Assembly (NCBI GenBank): GCA_938074565.1
Contig: CALJEQ010000013.1
Location: 1-64,000, forward strand
Reading direction: 5' to 3'
DNA from: an uncultured Alkaliphilus sp.
GTDB lineage: Bacteria; Bacillota; Clostridia; Peptostreptococcales; Natronincolaceae
DNA length: 64,000 bases
Shown here: positions 24,674 to 33,744 of the stretch, one piece after another
Position numbering within the stretch: the first letter of the stretch is position 1
Layout: every line of letters begins with the position of its first letter
Made by a program: the position numbers and the translations under genes
The notes under the pieces: model-generated
The model's database searches: none
What the model was told of the DNA's origin: nothing
Seen by the model: only the letters and a program-made list of their open reading frames with translations

Positions 24674-25948
24674 ATGAGAAAAAAATGGATAGTTGTATTA
24701 ATGCTATGTTTAAGTGTAATTTTATTAGGATGTGATGATAAACAAATAGGAGAAGTAAGTACCATTGTAGAAGAAGATGTTATGGAAGAAACTGATGTAG
24801 AAGATATACCAATACCAGAGGATATAGAAATTCAGATCAGTGCAGTGGGGGATATTATGGTACATGGACCTCAATTAAAGGCTCAGCACCATCAAAGTAC
24901 GGGAGAATATGCATTTGACAATAACTTTAAACATGTAATACCTTATTTTCAGCAGGCAGATTTAATGTTGGGTAACTTAGAAACTACATTTGCTGGAGAA
25001 ACAAGAGGTTATTCCAGTTATCCATTATTCAATACCCCCGATTCATTGGCAGATTCTTTAAAAAGTGCTGGATTCCACGCTATTGCCACCGCCAATAATC
25101 ATTCTTTTGATACGGGTAAAGAAGGAATGTTACGGACTTTAGATATTTTAAGAGAAAAAGGACTAAAAACTTTTGGAACGAGGAAAGATACAGATGAAGA
25201 AAGTTTTAGTATTGTGGATATAAAGGGAATTAAGGTTGGGTTAACTGCGTATACTTATGAAACTCCTAGATGGAAAAACTATAAGACCATCAATGCCATA
25301 AAAATACCCTTAGAGGTTGAACCCTTAATTGATACCTTCAGTTATGAGTTTTTACAAGAAGATTTATTGGTTATCCAACAAAGGGTGGAGGAAATGAGAA
25401 AGCAGGGAGCAGAGGTAGTAGTATTTTATATCCATTGGGGAAATGAATATCAACGGGAACCAAATCAATATCAAAAAACCATTGCACAAGAGCTTTCAAA
25501 TTTTGGTGTAGATATTATTTTTGGAAGTCATCCCCATGTTATCCAACCAATAGAAATTATAGCATCACAGGTGGATAATAAACAAACAGTGGTGGTTTAC
25601 TCAATGGGAAACTTTCTATCAAATCAAAGATATGAAATATTAAAAAACAGATTTACAGAAGATGGGGTAATTGTTAATGTTAAATTAATAAAAAGTGGAG
25701 TGACTAATCAAATTAATTTAGAGGAGATTACATATGTCCCTACTTGGGTTCATCGTTATTTTGTAGGGGGAAAAGCAGTATATGAAATACTTCCAACAGA
25801 TGATGTCATTAAAATGCCTATGGAATATGGAATAGCTACTGAAAATAGTAAATGGAGGGTTGAGAACTCCCATCAAAACACAGTAACCATTATAGAATCC
25901 AATGGAGAAGCTACTATACCTATACTCCTTACCCGTGTTAAGGAATGA
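24674..25948 (+). CDS. CapA-family lipoprotein (metallophosphatase fold)
   Basis: 424 residues from ATG 24674 (aaaaaggtgat upstream). A lipoprotein signal ends LSVILLGCDDK with the lipobox Cys near residue 20. The CapA/PgsA domain carries the metal-site motifs VGDIMVHG, LGNLETTFAG, ATANNHSFDTG, HWGNEYQ and GSHPHVIQP. CapA proteins take part in poly-gamma-glutamate export or related envelope functions. No capB or capC neighbours are present, so a stand-alone envelope phosphatase-like role is as likely. Confidence 0.85.
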   Translation: MRKKWIVVLMLCLSVILLGCDDKQIGEVSTIVEEDVMEETDVEDIPIPEDIEIQISAVGDIMVHGPQLKAQHHQSTGEYAFDNNFKHVIPYFQQADLMLGNLETTFAGETRGYSSYPLFNTPDSLADSLKSAGFHAIATANNHSFDTGKEGMLRTLDILREKGLKTFGTRKDTDEESFSIVDIKGIKVGLTAYTYETPRWKNYKTINAIKIPLEVEPLIDTFSYEFLQEDLLVIQQRVEEMRKQGAEVVVFYIHWGNEYQREPNQYQKTIAQELSNFGVDIIFGSHPHVIQPIEIIASQVDNKQTVVVYSMGNFLSNQRYEILKNRFTEDGVIVNVKLIKSGVTNQINLEEITYVPTWVHRYFVGGKAVYEILPTDDVIKMPMEYGIATENSKWRVENSHQNTVTIIESNGEATIPILLTRVKE

Positions 25949-25983
25949 TAATAATAAATAATAAATAATAATAATTATTAATG

Positions 25984-26214
25984 TTATTTTAGGTTAATTT
26001 TAAAAAAACCTATAATTTTCTGGATTCTATCTTTTCTGTTTTTCTTAATACAACGGGGACAATAGTTAGGGATGTTTTGTTTTGCTCTTTCAACAGAAGC
26101 TGACATTAGAGGACCTGCACTACAGACATTATTTCTGTATCTACTGCCTAAATCACCATAGTCAGTTAATAAATTTTCTCCACAGCGCTTACAAATACCT
26201 ACTTGTTCTTCCAT
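25984..26214 (-). CDS. Small zinc-ribbon protein
   Basis: 76 residues, minus strand, with aaggaggt before the ATG. Two Cys pairs (CKRC near the N-terminus and CPRC near residue 52) should form a zinc ribbon, followed by a basic tail (KKNRKDRIQKI). I know of no function. It is divergent from the lysine operon, with the 660-bp promoter and riboswitch region between; its own promoter is not obvious. Confidence 0.65.
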   Translation of the reverse strand: MEEQVGICKRCGENLLTDYGDLGSRYRNNVCSAGPLMSASVERAKQNIPNYCPRCIKKNRKDRIQKIIGFFKINLK

Positions 26215-26474
26215 AAATAAAACCTCCTTAAAGTAATTAAATAAATTAGCAAAAATTAATTTGTTCTTAAATATTTATTACAGCACTTACATAATTCTGT
26301 CTTGTTCATATTAAACCTTTTGTCGATAGTGCTATTGCTAATAATTAACCAGTAGCTTTAAACTTATATTATTCTAACAAGTTATTTAAATTCCTTTAAT
26401 ATTTATAAAATTTAATATATTGTAAAAATTAAATATATTATTTATTTAATAAAAAACATTTATTGTAAAAGATA

Positions 26475-26503
26475 TTGACAATTTTTTACTCATTAAATAT
26501 AAT
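26475..26503 (+). promoter_or_regulatory. Consensus sigma-A promoter of the lysine-fermentation operon
   Basis: TTGACA (26475-26480), 17-nt spacer, TATAAT (26498-26503). Transcription would begin near 26510, about 43 nt before the riboswitch. Upstream, 26215-26470 shows no further structure. Confidence 0.9.
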
Positions 26504-26552
26504 GAATTCGTAAGCAATAATTTTGTAAGTTTAAAATAAAATAATACCAATA

Positions 26553-26725
26553 ATAAATAGAGGAGCGATCATACGGTAACTGAAAAATGTTAAGAAGATG
26601 CACCTTCGATGTTTTCAGTGAATGGTCTGATTGCCGAAAGGCTAGTAAGTGAGTTTACTTAGTCTTGACAGATAAAGACAGTCTTTATTTGTTGTCATGT
26701 TATTTACACATGGAGAGCTATTTAT
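26553..26725 (+). promoter_or_regulatory. Lysine riboswitch (L box), apparent ON type
   Basis: About 173 nt, the usual aptamer size. The 5' core ATAGAGGAGCGA matches the L-box start (AUAGAGGUGCG), the middle holds TTGCCGAAA (consensus UCGCCGAAG) and the 3' part has the CTTGACA...TGTCA arm and GGAGAGCTAT (consensus GGAGGGCUAU). P1 is ATAAATAG (26553-26560) with CTATTTAT (26718-26725). That 3' strand is also the 5' arm of the following terminator, so closing P1 on lysine should prevent termination. It precedes ten genes for lysine breakdown, for which induction by lysine makes sense. Confidence 0.85.
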
Positions 26726-26759
26726 GTAATGTTAAACGTTACATAAATAGCTTTTTTTT
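26716..26759 (+). terminator. Riboswitch-controlled terminator
   Basis: AGCTATTTATGTAA (26716-26729) pairs perfectly with TTACATAAATAGCT (26739-26752); counting a G-U and a G-C pair inside, the stem has 16 pairs with a 5-nt loop and is followed by T8. Bases 26718-26725 are shared with riboswitch P1, so the two helices exclude each other. Confidence 0.9.
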
Positions 26760-26874
26760 ATTTTTTTCACATACATACATCTAATTTTCTGTTATATTTA
26801 ATTTAGAAGAATTTTTAATTTTGTAAATTTACAAAATATATTAATATAATAATCAAGAAAGGTGGTCTATAAAA

Positions 26875-28131
26875 ATGAACAGCAAACCAAAATTAAACCT
26901 TGAAAGATCTAATCAGTTATTTGAAGAGGCAAAAAGGCTTTCTCCAGGGGGATTAATGGGTATAAGAAGACCTTACAACTTTGTTGAAGGAGAGTATCCA
27001 ATCTTTATCGAGAAGGGTTATGGTGGGCATATTGTAGATGTGGATGGAAATGATTACATAGATATGCTTTGTGGTTATGGTCCTATCATTCTTGGCTATA
27101 ATGAGCCAGAGATCAATCAAGAAGTAATTAAACAAATGGAAAAAGGCTTCTGTTTTTCACTGGTTCAAGAAATACAAAATACATTACAAAAACGTTTAAT
27201 TGACTTAATCCCCTGTGCTGAAATGGTGGTTCTTGCTAAAACTGGTTCAGATGTTACAAGTATTGCAGTTAAAGTGGCTAGAGGCTATACAGGAAAAAAT
27301 AAAATACTTAGATGTGGATACCACGGATGGCATGACTGGTGTGTAGAAGTTAAAGGTGGTGTACCAAAACAAATTACCGATTTAACTATTGAGTTCCATT
27401 ATGGAGACCTAGATGCTTTAGAAAGTGTTTTAAAAGAACATGGAGATGATGCGGCTTGTATTATTATGACACCAGTAGGTCACCCATTGGCATTACCAGT
27501 AATGGCACCACCAGAGGGTTACTTAGAAGGCGTAAGAGAATTAGCTGATAAATATAATGTGATACTTATTTTCGATGAAATTAGAACCGGCTTTAGAGTA
27601 TCTCTAGGTGGAGCACAAGAGAAGTATGGGGTAACACCAGACCTTGCTGTATTTGGAAAAGCTATGGCAAATGGTTATCCTATTAGTGCCATTGTAGGTA
27701 AAGAAGAAATTATGAGGGTATTAGAAAGCAAGGTTTTTGTTAGTTCAACCTTCTTCCCTAATAGTCTAGAAATGGCAGCAGCCTTAAAATGTATAGAAAT
27801 ATTAGAAAGAGATAGAGTATTAGATGATATATGGACTAGAGGGGAATCTTTCCTTGAAATAAGTACAAAGCTTGTGGAAGAGTCAGATGTTCCTGCAACT
27901 GTTTCAGGTATACCACCAATGCCTTATATAACCTTTGATAAAGTAGATAGCCAATATAAAGAAAGAAGAACTTTCTTCTATACAGAAACCATTAGAAGAG
28001 GACTTTTTATTCAACCTTATCATCATGGTTATATTTGCCACAGACATACAGATGAAGACCTAAGCAATGCACTGGGGGCTATTGAAGAATCCCTTAAAGA
28101 AACACATAAAGTATATCCATACATTAAATAG
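26875..28131 (+). CDS. kat: 3-aminobutyryl-CoA aminotransferase (class III, PLP)
   Basis: 418 residues of the class III aminotransferase / glutamate-1-semialdehyde aminomutase group. The PLP lysine is K262 in VFGKAMANGYP, and the cofactor Asp lies in LIFDEIRTGFR. It is the first gene after the lysine riboswitch. The operon lacks kal, the usual 3-aminobutyryl-CoA deaminase. A beta-transaminase (Kat) is known to replace Kal in some lysine fermenters, giving acetoacetyl-CoA and glutamate instead of crotonyl-CoA and ammonia. That assignment comes from family plus context; a glutamate semialdehyde mutase is unlikely here because no heme genes are nearby. Confidence 0.8.
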   Translation: MNSKPKLNLERSNQLFEEAKRLSPGGLMGIRRPYNFVEGEYPIFIEKGYGGHIVDVDGNDYIDMLCGYGPIILGYNEPEINQEVIKQMEKGFCFSLVQEIQNTLQKRLIDLIPCAEMVVLAKTGSDVTSIAVKVARGYTGKNKILRCGYHGWHDWCVEVKGGVPKQITDLTIEFHYGDLDALESVLKEHGDDAACIIMTPVGHPLALPVMAPPEGYLEGVRELADKYNVILIFDEIRTGFRVSLGGAQEKYGVTPDLAVFGKAMANGYPISAIVGKEEIMRVLESKVFVSSTFFPNSLEMAAALKCIEILERDRVLDDIWTRGESFLEISTKLVEESDVPATVSGIPPMPYITFDKVDSQYKERRTFFYTETIRRGLFIQPYHHGYICHRHTDEDLSNALGAIEESLKETHKVYPYIK

Positions 28132-28141
28132 GGGTGGTATT

Positions 28142-28972
28142 ATGGAAAAGTTAATTATTACAGCAGCTATTTGTGGTGCAGAAGTAACAAAAGACCACAA
28201 TCCCAATGTGCCACATACAGTTGAAGAAATTGGTAGAGAGGCAGAAGAAGCCTATAAAGCAGGGGCTAGTGTTATACATTTACATGTAAGAAATGATGAC
28301 GGAACCCCTACACAAGATCGGGAAAGATTTAGATTATGTATTGAAGAAATAAAAAGAAGATGTCCAGATGCCATCATTCAACCTTCTACTGGTGGAGCTG
28401 TGGGAATGAGCAATGAAGAACGGATGCAACCATTAAGTCTTATACCAGAAATGGCTACTTTAGATTGCGGTACATGTAATTTTGGTGGGGATGACATCTT
28501 TGTTAATTCAGAAAATACCATTATAGCCTTCGGTAAACGGATGATTGAATTAGGAATAAAGCCAGAAGTCGAGGTTTTTGATAAAGGAATGATTGATACA
28601 GCCCTACGGTTAGCAAAAAAGGGAATAATCAAAGAACCAATGCATTTCAATTTTGTGTTGGGGGTAAATGGTGGTATTTCTGCCACAGTGAGGGATCTGG
28701 CATACATGGCAAGTTCTATTCCATCCAATGCCACCTTCACCGTTTCAGGAGTTGGAAAAAGTCAATTTCCCATGACTGCCACTGCCATAGCAATGGGGGG
28801 ACATGTAAGGGTTGGTTTTGAAGATAATGTATACATTGCAAAAGGAGTATTGGCAAAATCCAACGGAGAATTAGTTGAAAAGATTGTAAGAATTGCCAAC
28901 GAACTTGGAAGAGCCATTGCCACACCTCAAGAAGCAAGGGAAATTTTAGGAATGAGGGGATCAAATGAATAA
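28142..28972 (+). CDS. kce: 3-keto-5-aminohexanoate cleavage enzyme
   Basis: 276 residues from ATG 28142. A BKACE-family enzyme: zinc ligands H46 and H48 in VIHLHVR, with a Glu near 227 (VGFEDN) as the third. It condenses 3-keto-5-aminohexanoate with acetyl-CoA and cleaves it to 3-aminobutyryl-CoA and acetoacetate. It follows kat by 10 bp, and its stop overlaps atoD, so the genes are translationally coupled. BKACE members vary in substrate; the surrounding kam genes settle the assignment. Confidence 0.93.
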   Translation: MEKLIITAAICGAEVTKDHNPNVPHTVEEIGREAEEAYKAGASVIHLHVRNDDGTPTQDRERFRLCIEEIKRRCPDAIIQPSTGGAVGMSNEERMQPLSLIPEMATLDCGTCNFGGDDIFVNSENTIIAFGKRMIELGIKPEVEVFDKGMIDTALRLAKKGIIKEPMHFNFVLGVNGGISATVRDLAYMASSIPSNATFTVSGVGKSQFPMTATAIAMGGHVRVGFEDNVYIAKGVLAKSNGELVEKIVRIANELGRAIATPQEAREILGMRGSNE

Positions 28973-29618
28973 AGTTGTGGATTATTCTGTTATTAAACCA
29001 TTACTTAAAGATGGATTAACTATTATGATTGGCGGTTTTCTTGGTTGTGGAACCCCAGAAGGACTTATAAATCTTATTTTAGAGATGGGTTTAAAAGAGC
29101 TCACCATTATTGGTAATGACACTAGTTTTGTTGATAAGGGAATTGGAAGATTAATAGCCAACGGCAATGTTAAAAAAGCAATCGTATCCCATATTGGAAC
29201 AAACCCAGAGTCTGGAAAGCAAATGCATGAAGGTACTTTGGAGGTGGAATTATCACCACAAGGAACTTTAATAGAAAGAATAAGAGCGGGAGGTAGTGGC
29301 TTAGGTGGAGTTATTACACCAACGGGAGTAGGCACTATTGTTGAGGAGGGAAAAGAAAAAATCCTTCTACAAGGAAAGGAATATCTGATAGAACTTCCTT
29401 TAAGGGCTGACATAGCTTTGGTTTTTGCCAGTAAAACAGATACTTTCGGAAATGCCTACTATAAAGGCACAACAAAAAACTTCAACCCCATTATTGCATT
29501 GGCAGCTGATATAGTAGTTGTGGAAACGGAAGAGATAGTGGAAGTGGGTGAAATTCACCCAGAAGTTGTTATGACTCCTGGTGTTTTAGTGGATTACATC
29601 GTAAAGGGGGACTTTTAA
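28965..29618 (+). CDS. atoD: Acetoacetate:acyl-CoA transferase, alpha subunit
   Basis: 217 residues of CoA-transferase family I, subunit A. The Gly-rich motif [13 protein letters not shown] (about 18-30) and [16 protein letters not shown] (about 109-124) are typical. It works with the next gene to move CoA between acetoacetate and butyryl-CoA or another acyl-CoA, closing the lysine pathway. The start overlaps the kce stop by 8 bp, and the stop overlaps the atoA start (TAATG). Confidence 0.92.
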   Translation: MNKVVDYSVIKPLLKDGLTIMIGGFLGCGTPEGLINLILEMGLKELTIIGNDTSFVDKGIGRLIANGNVKKAIVSHIGTNPESGKQMHEGTLEVELSPQGTLIERIRAGGSGLGGVITPTGVGTIVEEGKEKILLQGKEYLIELPLRADIALVFASKTDTFGNAYYKGTTKNFNPIIALAADIVVVETEEIVEVGEIHPEVVMTPGVLVDYIVKGDF

Positions 29619-30283
29619 TGGCAGTGGAGGCTAAACTAGCAAAAGAAATCATTGCCAAAAGAGTGGCAATGGAGTTGAAAAACGGACAATTGGTTAACTT
29701 AGGAATAGGTCTTCCCACATTAGTAGCAAATTATATACCTAAAGACGTTTATGTGGTGTTGCAGTCAGAGAATGGTATGGTGGGTATGGGCTCTACACCA
29801 GAGCAAGGGAAAGAAGACAAAAATATAACCAATGCTGGTGGTCAATACGTAACAATAAATAGCAACGGAGCTTATTTTGATAGTGCATTTTCCTTTAGTT
29901 TAATCAGAGGAGGGCATGTTGATATAACCGTACTGGGGGCTTTAGAAGTAGATCAGTATGGAAACCTATCCAACTGGATTATCCCAGGCAAACTGGTGCC
30001 TGGAATGGGTGGAGCTATGGACTTAGTGACAGGAGCTAAAAAAGTAATTGTTGCTATGCAACATACAGCTAAAGGTGATAATAAAATAAAGAAAAACTGC
30101 TTGCTACCTTTAACGGCTAAGGGTGAAGTGGATATGATTGTTACTGAATTAGGGGTTATGTTGGTGACTGAAAAGGGCTTAGTATTAACCGAGATACATA
30201 AAGATACCACTGTTGAGGAAGTAATTCAATTAACAGATGCAGAACTAATAATAGATGAAAATTTAAAAGTAATGAATATATAA
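29618..30283 (+). CDS. atoA: Acetoacetate:acyl-CoA transferase, beta subunit
   Basis: 221 residues of CoA-transferase family I, subunit B. The catalytic glutamate is E51 in [11 protein letters not shown], which forms the acyl-glutamyl and CoA-thioester intermediate. [14 protein letters not shown] at the N-terminus and [19 protein letters not shown] further on are also family marks. It is coupled to atoD by a 1-bp overlap. Confidence 0.94.
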   Translation: MAVEAKLAKEIIAKRVAMELKNGQLVNLGIGLPTLVANYIPKDVYVVLQSENGMVGMGSTPEQGKEDKNITNAGGQYVTINSNGAYFDSAFSFSLIRGGHVDITVLGALEVDQYGNLSNWIIPGKLVPGMGGAMDLVTGAKKVIVAMQHTAKGDNKIKKNCLLPLTAKGEVDMIVTELGVMLVTEKGLVLTEIHKDTTVEEVIQLTDAELIIDENLKVMNI

Positions 30284-30307
30284 AATTGATCTAAAGGGGA
30301 GTCTAAT

Positions 30308-31345
30308 ATGAAAAAGGGATGTAAATATGGAACCCATAGGGTAATAGAGCCAATTGGTATTCTACCCCAGGGAGCATTGAAAATATCTAATGAAATGGAA
30401 TTGTACTCCAATGAAATACTAATTGATGTAAAGGCATTAAATATTGATTCTGCCAGTTTTACTCAAATAAAAGAGTCAGTGGGTGGAGATGTAGAGAAAA
30501 TTAAAGAGAGAATTTTACAGATTGTGGGAGAAAGAGGTAAAATGCAAAACCCTGTAACTGGCTCAGGTGGTATGTTAATAGGAACTATCGAGGAAATAGG
30601 GGCAGACTTAGAAGGAAAAATAGATTTAGTGGTAGGAGATAAAATAGCTACGTTAGTTTCTTTATCTTTAACACCACTGAAAATTGAAGAAATAACTGAT
30701 GTTAAAGTTAATATAGATCGTGTAGAAATTAAAGGTAAAGCAATTTTATTTGAAAGTGGCATCTATGCAAAGTTACCAGAAGATATGGAAGAAACCCTGG
30801 CATTGGCAGCATTAGACGTGGCTGGTGCACCTGCTCAAACGGCAAAACTCTGTCAAGAAAATGATAGTGTTTTAATACTAGGGGCAGCAGGTAAATCGGG
30901 ATTAATGTGTTGTTATGAAGCAATGAAGAAAGTAGGGTCTAATGGAAATGTAATAGGTCTAGTAAGAAGTCAAAAAGATGTAGATCTACTAAATCGTCTA
31001 GGCTTCTGTAACCATGTATTATTGGCGGATGCAAGAAACCCTGTGGATGTATTGAATAAAGTATTAGAAGTAAACAATGGAAAAGAAGTAGATATATCTA
31101 TTAATTGTGTTAATGTTACAGATACAGAAATGTCAACTATACTTCCTGTTAGGGATGATGGTACAGTGTACTTCTTTTCAATGGCAACTAGTTTTACTAA
31201 AGCTGCCTTAGGTGCAGAAGGTGTAGGTAAAGATGTAAACATGATTATAGGTAATGGTTATACTAAAGGTCATGCAGAACTCACCCTTACTGAATTAAGA
31301 GAAAACGAAGAATTAAGAAAAATTTATGAAGAAATGTATGTATAA
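30308..31345 (+). CDS. kdd: L-erythro-3,5-diaminohexanoate dehydrogenase
   Basis: 345 residues. The N-terminus MKKGCKYGTHRVIEPIG and the GSGGMLIGT motif are characteristic of Kdd. The Rossmann NAD site is VLILGAAGKSG near residue 180. It oxidatively deaminates 3,5-diaminohexanoate to 3-keto-5-aminohexanoate, the substrate of Kce. The length matches characterised enzymes. Start fixed by aaaggggag 8 nt before ATG. Confidence 0.94.
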   Translation: MKKGCKYGTHRVIEPIGILPQGALKISNEMELYSNEILIDVKALNIDSASFTQIKESVGGDVEKIKERILQIVGERGKMQNPVTGSGGMLIGTIEEIGADLEGKIDLVVGDKIATLVSLSLTPLKIEEITDVKVNIDRVEIKGKAILFESGIYAKLPEDMEETLALAALDVAGAPAQTAKLCQENDSVLILGAAGKSGLMCCYEAMKKVGSNGNVIGLVRSQKDVDLLNRLGFCNHVLLADARNPVDVLNKVLEVNNGKEVDISINCVNVTDTEMSTILPVRDDGTVYFFSMATSFTKAALGAEGVGKDVNMIIGNGYTKGHAELTLTELRENEELRKIYEEMYV

Positions 31346-31445
31346 CTACAAACAAATATACTAAAATAACGTAGTAAAATATAATGATGTAAAATTTATA
31401 TTAATATAAACAAGGTACAGGTTAATAAAAAAGGGGGAGTTAGTG

Positions 31446-32690
31446 ATGAAAGGCAGACGCTTTGAACTTTTTAGTGATGTAACAGATGAACAATGGAATG
31501 ATTGGAAGTGGCAAAATCGAAATAGGATACAAACTTTAGAGGACTTAAAAAAATATGTTAGCCTAACTAAAGAAGAAGAAGAAGGGATAGAAAAGTGCCT
31601 AAGTCAATTAAGAATGGCAATTACACCCTATTATCTTACTCTAATAGATATAGAAAATCCTAATGATCCCATAAGAAAACAAGCTATTCCAACGGTATCT
31701 GAAACTTATAGAAGTAGCTGTGACTTAGAGGATCCACTTCATGAAGATGTGGATTCTCCAGTTCCTGGCATTACCCATCGTTATATAGATAGGGCTTTAT
31801 TTCTAGTTACAGACCAATGTGCCATGTATTGCAGGCATTGTACAAGAAGAAGGTTTGCAGGACAAACAGATGCAGAAGTGGGGCAAACCAGAATAGATAA
31901 AGGGATTGAATATATAAGAAACACGCCACAAATTAGAGATGTATTACTATCTGGTGGCGACGCATTTTTAATGTCTGATGAAAAACTAGAATATATTATT
32001 AAGAAACTAAGAGAGATTGAACACGTGGAGGTAATTCGTATTGGTTCAAGAACACCGGTGGTTATGCCTCAGAGAATCACTGAAGATTTAGCCAATATGT
32101 TGAAAAAATATCATCCGATTTGGGTAAATACTCACTTTAATCATCCTAATGAAATAACATTAGAGTCTAAAGAAGCCTGTGAAAGATTAGCAAATGCAGG
32201 TATTCAATTGGGTAATCAATCAGTATTACTTAGAGGAATTAATAACTGTGTTCATATAATGAAAAAACTAGTTAATCAATTGGTTAAAATAAGAGTTAGA
32301 CCCTACTACCTATATCAATGTGACTTATCTTTAGGGTTAGAGCATTTTAGAACCTCTGTAGCTGAAGGAATTGCAATTATAGAAGGGTTAAGAGGTCATA
32401 CTTCGGGCTATTGTGTACCTACTTTTGTTGTGGATGCCCCTGGGGGTGGCGGTAAAATTCCTGTAATGCCAAACTATGTACTTTCCCAAAGCCATGATAA
32501 GGTAATCCTTAGAAACTATGAAGGGGTAATTACTACATATACCCAACCAGAGGCTTATAAACACGAATGTCATTGTAATGAATGTAAGAAAGAAAAAGGT
32601 AAACTTACAGGGGTGGCAGAATTATTAAATACCGATAAAGTCTCCCTTGAACCTGCTGATTTAGACAGAAAACAAAGATGTCATCATTAG
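31446..32690 (+). CDS. kamA: L-lysine 2,3-aminomutase
   Basis: 414 residues from ATG 31446, behind aagggggag. The radical-SAM cluster is CAMYCRHC with C125, C129 and C132, the same positions as in the clostridial enzyme. The C-terminal zinc-site cysteines are also present (CHCNEC near 377-382). It converts lysine to beta-lysine with SAM, PLP and [4Fe-4S], and is the first step of the pathway. The 100-bp gap before it holds a perfect 16-bp palindrome (31395-31410) but no convincing promoter, so it is read with the operon. Confidence 0.97.
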   Translation: MKGRRFELFSDVTDEQWNDWKWQNRNRIQTLEDLKKYVSLTKEEEEGIEKCLSQLRMAITPYYLTLIDIENPNDPIRKQAIPTVSETYRSSCDLEDPLHEDVDSPVPGITHRYIDRALFLVTDQCAMYCRHCTRRRFAGQTDAEVGQTRIDKGIEYIRNTPQIRDVLLSGGDAFLMSDEKLEYIIKKLREIEHVEVIRIGSRTPVVMPQRITEDLANMLKKYHPIWVNTHFNHPNEITLESKEACERLANAGIQLGNQSVLLRGINNCVHIMKKLVNQLVKIRVRPYYLYQCDLSLGLEHFRTSVAEGIAIIEGLRGHTSGYCVPTFVVDAPGGGGKIPVMPNYVLSQSHDKVILRNYEGVITTYTQPEAYKHECHCNECKKEKGKLTGVAELLNTDKVSLEPADLDRKQRCHH

Positions 32691-32706
32691 TTAAAGAAGG
32701 GTTTAT

Positions 32707-33744
32707 ATGAATAAACTATTAGAGAAGATTTTTCAATTAAATTCATTAGCAATAGTAGGTATAGAAAAAAATGTAGGAAAAACTACTACAATGAACTATA
32801 TCATTGAAAAAGCCAAGGGGAAATATTCCCTTGGTCTTACCTCTATAGGGATAGATGGTGAAAAAGAAGATCAGGTGACTGGAACAGAAAAGCCAACTAT
32901 TTATATTCAAAAAGGGACTATTATTGCTTCTGCAAAAAAATCTTATCTTTCTTCTGATATAACAAAGGAAATACTGTCTACCACTGGCATACAAACACCT
33001 ATGGGGGAGATTATTCTTTTTAGAGCATTAAGTGATGGATACATAGAACTAATGGGGCCCTCCATTAACAATTACTTAAAGACTGTTATTAAACAGATGA
33101 AGGCATTGGGTAGCCAGTTGGTTATAGTGGACGGTGCTTTAAATAGAAGAACCACTGCATCACCTTCGATTGCAGAAGGGGTTATTGTGGCTACAGGTGC
33201 AACTGTTTCAAGGAATATGGAAGAGGTCATTGAAGAAACTGCCCATAAGGTATCTTTATTACAAATAGAACTAGAAAGAAATTATGATAGGTTAAAGTTA
33301 GTAAAAAAAGCACTAAAACAGGGAAAAGTATCTTTTCTTTACGATGATAAATTACAAATTTCACAGGAGCTAACAGCACTAGGGGCAGAAAACACCATAA
33401 ATGAGGGGTTAACTTCTGGGGCTAATGCAGTTATCATAAGTGGGGTTGTGGGGGATCGACTGGTGGAGAATCTTATTAAAAGTCCCATAGATTTATCAGA
33501 TAAAATCATTTATGTAGAAGATGGGACAAAACTATTTTTAAAGGAAGAAAACCTTAGGAGGTTAAAGCTTAAGGGATTGAAACTAATGGGGGTAAATGAG
33601 ATTAATCTTCTTTTAATTACTGTTAACCCAAAAGCACCAGATGGTTATAGTTTTGATTCCCATAGGTTTTGTTACTTACTCCATGAAAAAACTCAAATAC
33701 CAGTCTTTGATGTCATTAGTAATATAGGAGTTGGTTTAGAATAA
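32707..33744 (+). CDS. kamB: KamB, P-loop protein of the lysine-fermentation operon
   Basis: 345 residues. The P-loop is VGIEKNVGKTTT (about 18-29), and LVIVDGALNRR near 140 suggests a Walker B strand. KamB is conserved between kamA and kamD in lysine-fermenting bacteria, but its biochemical role is not settled. A P-loop NTPase next to two B12/PLP aminomutase genes suggests help in cofactor loading or reactivation; this is inference. Its stop overlaps kamC by 1 bp. Confidence 0.85.
   Translation: MNKLLEKIFQLNSLAIVGIEKNVGKTTTMNYIIEKAKGKYSLGLTSIGIDGEKEDQVTGTEKPTIYIQKGTIIASAKKSYLSSDITKEILSTTGIQTPMGEIILFRALSDGYIELMGPSINNYLKTVIKQMKALGSQLVIVDGALNRRTTASPSIAEGVIVATGATVSRNMEEVIEETAHKVSLLQIELERNYDRLKLVKKALKQGKVSFLYDDKLQISQELTALGAENTINEGLTSGANAVIISGVVGDRLVENLIKSPIDLSDKIIYVEDGTKLFLKEENLRRLKLKGLKLMGVNEINLLLITVNPKAPDGYSFDSHRFCYLLHEKTQIPVFDVISNIGVGLE

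Noticed and set aside
31395-31410. Palindrome TTTATATTAATATAAA before kamA as an operator
   Set aside because: Simple AT palindromes of this length are common in this AT-rich DNA, and there is no promoter next to it.
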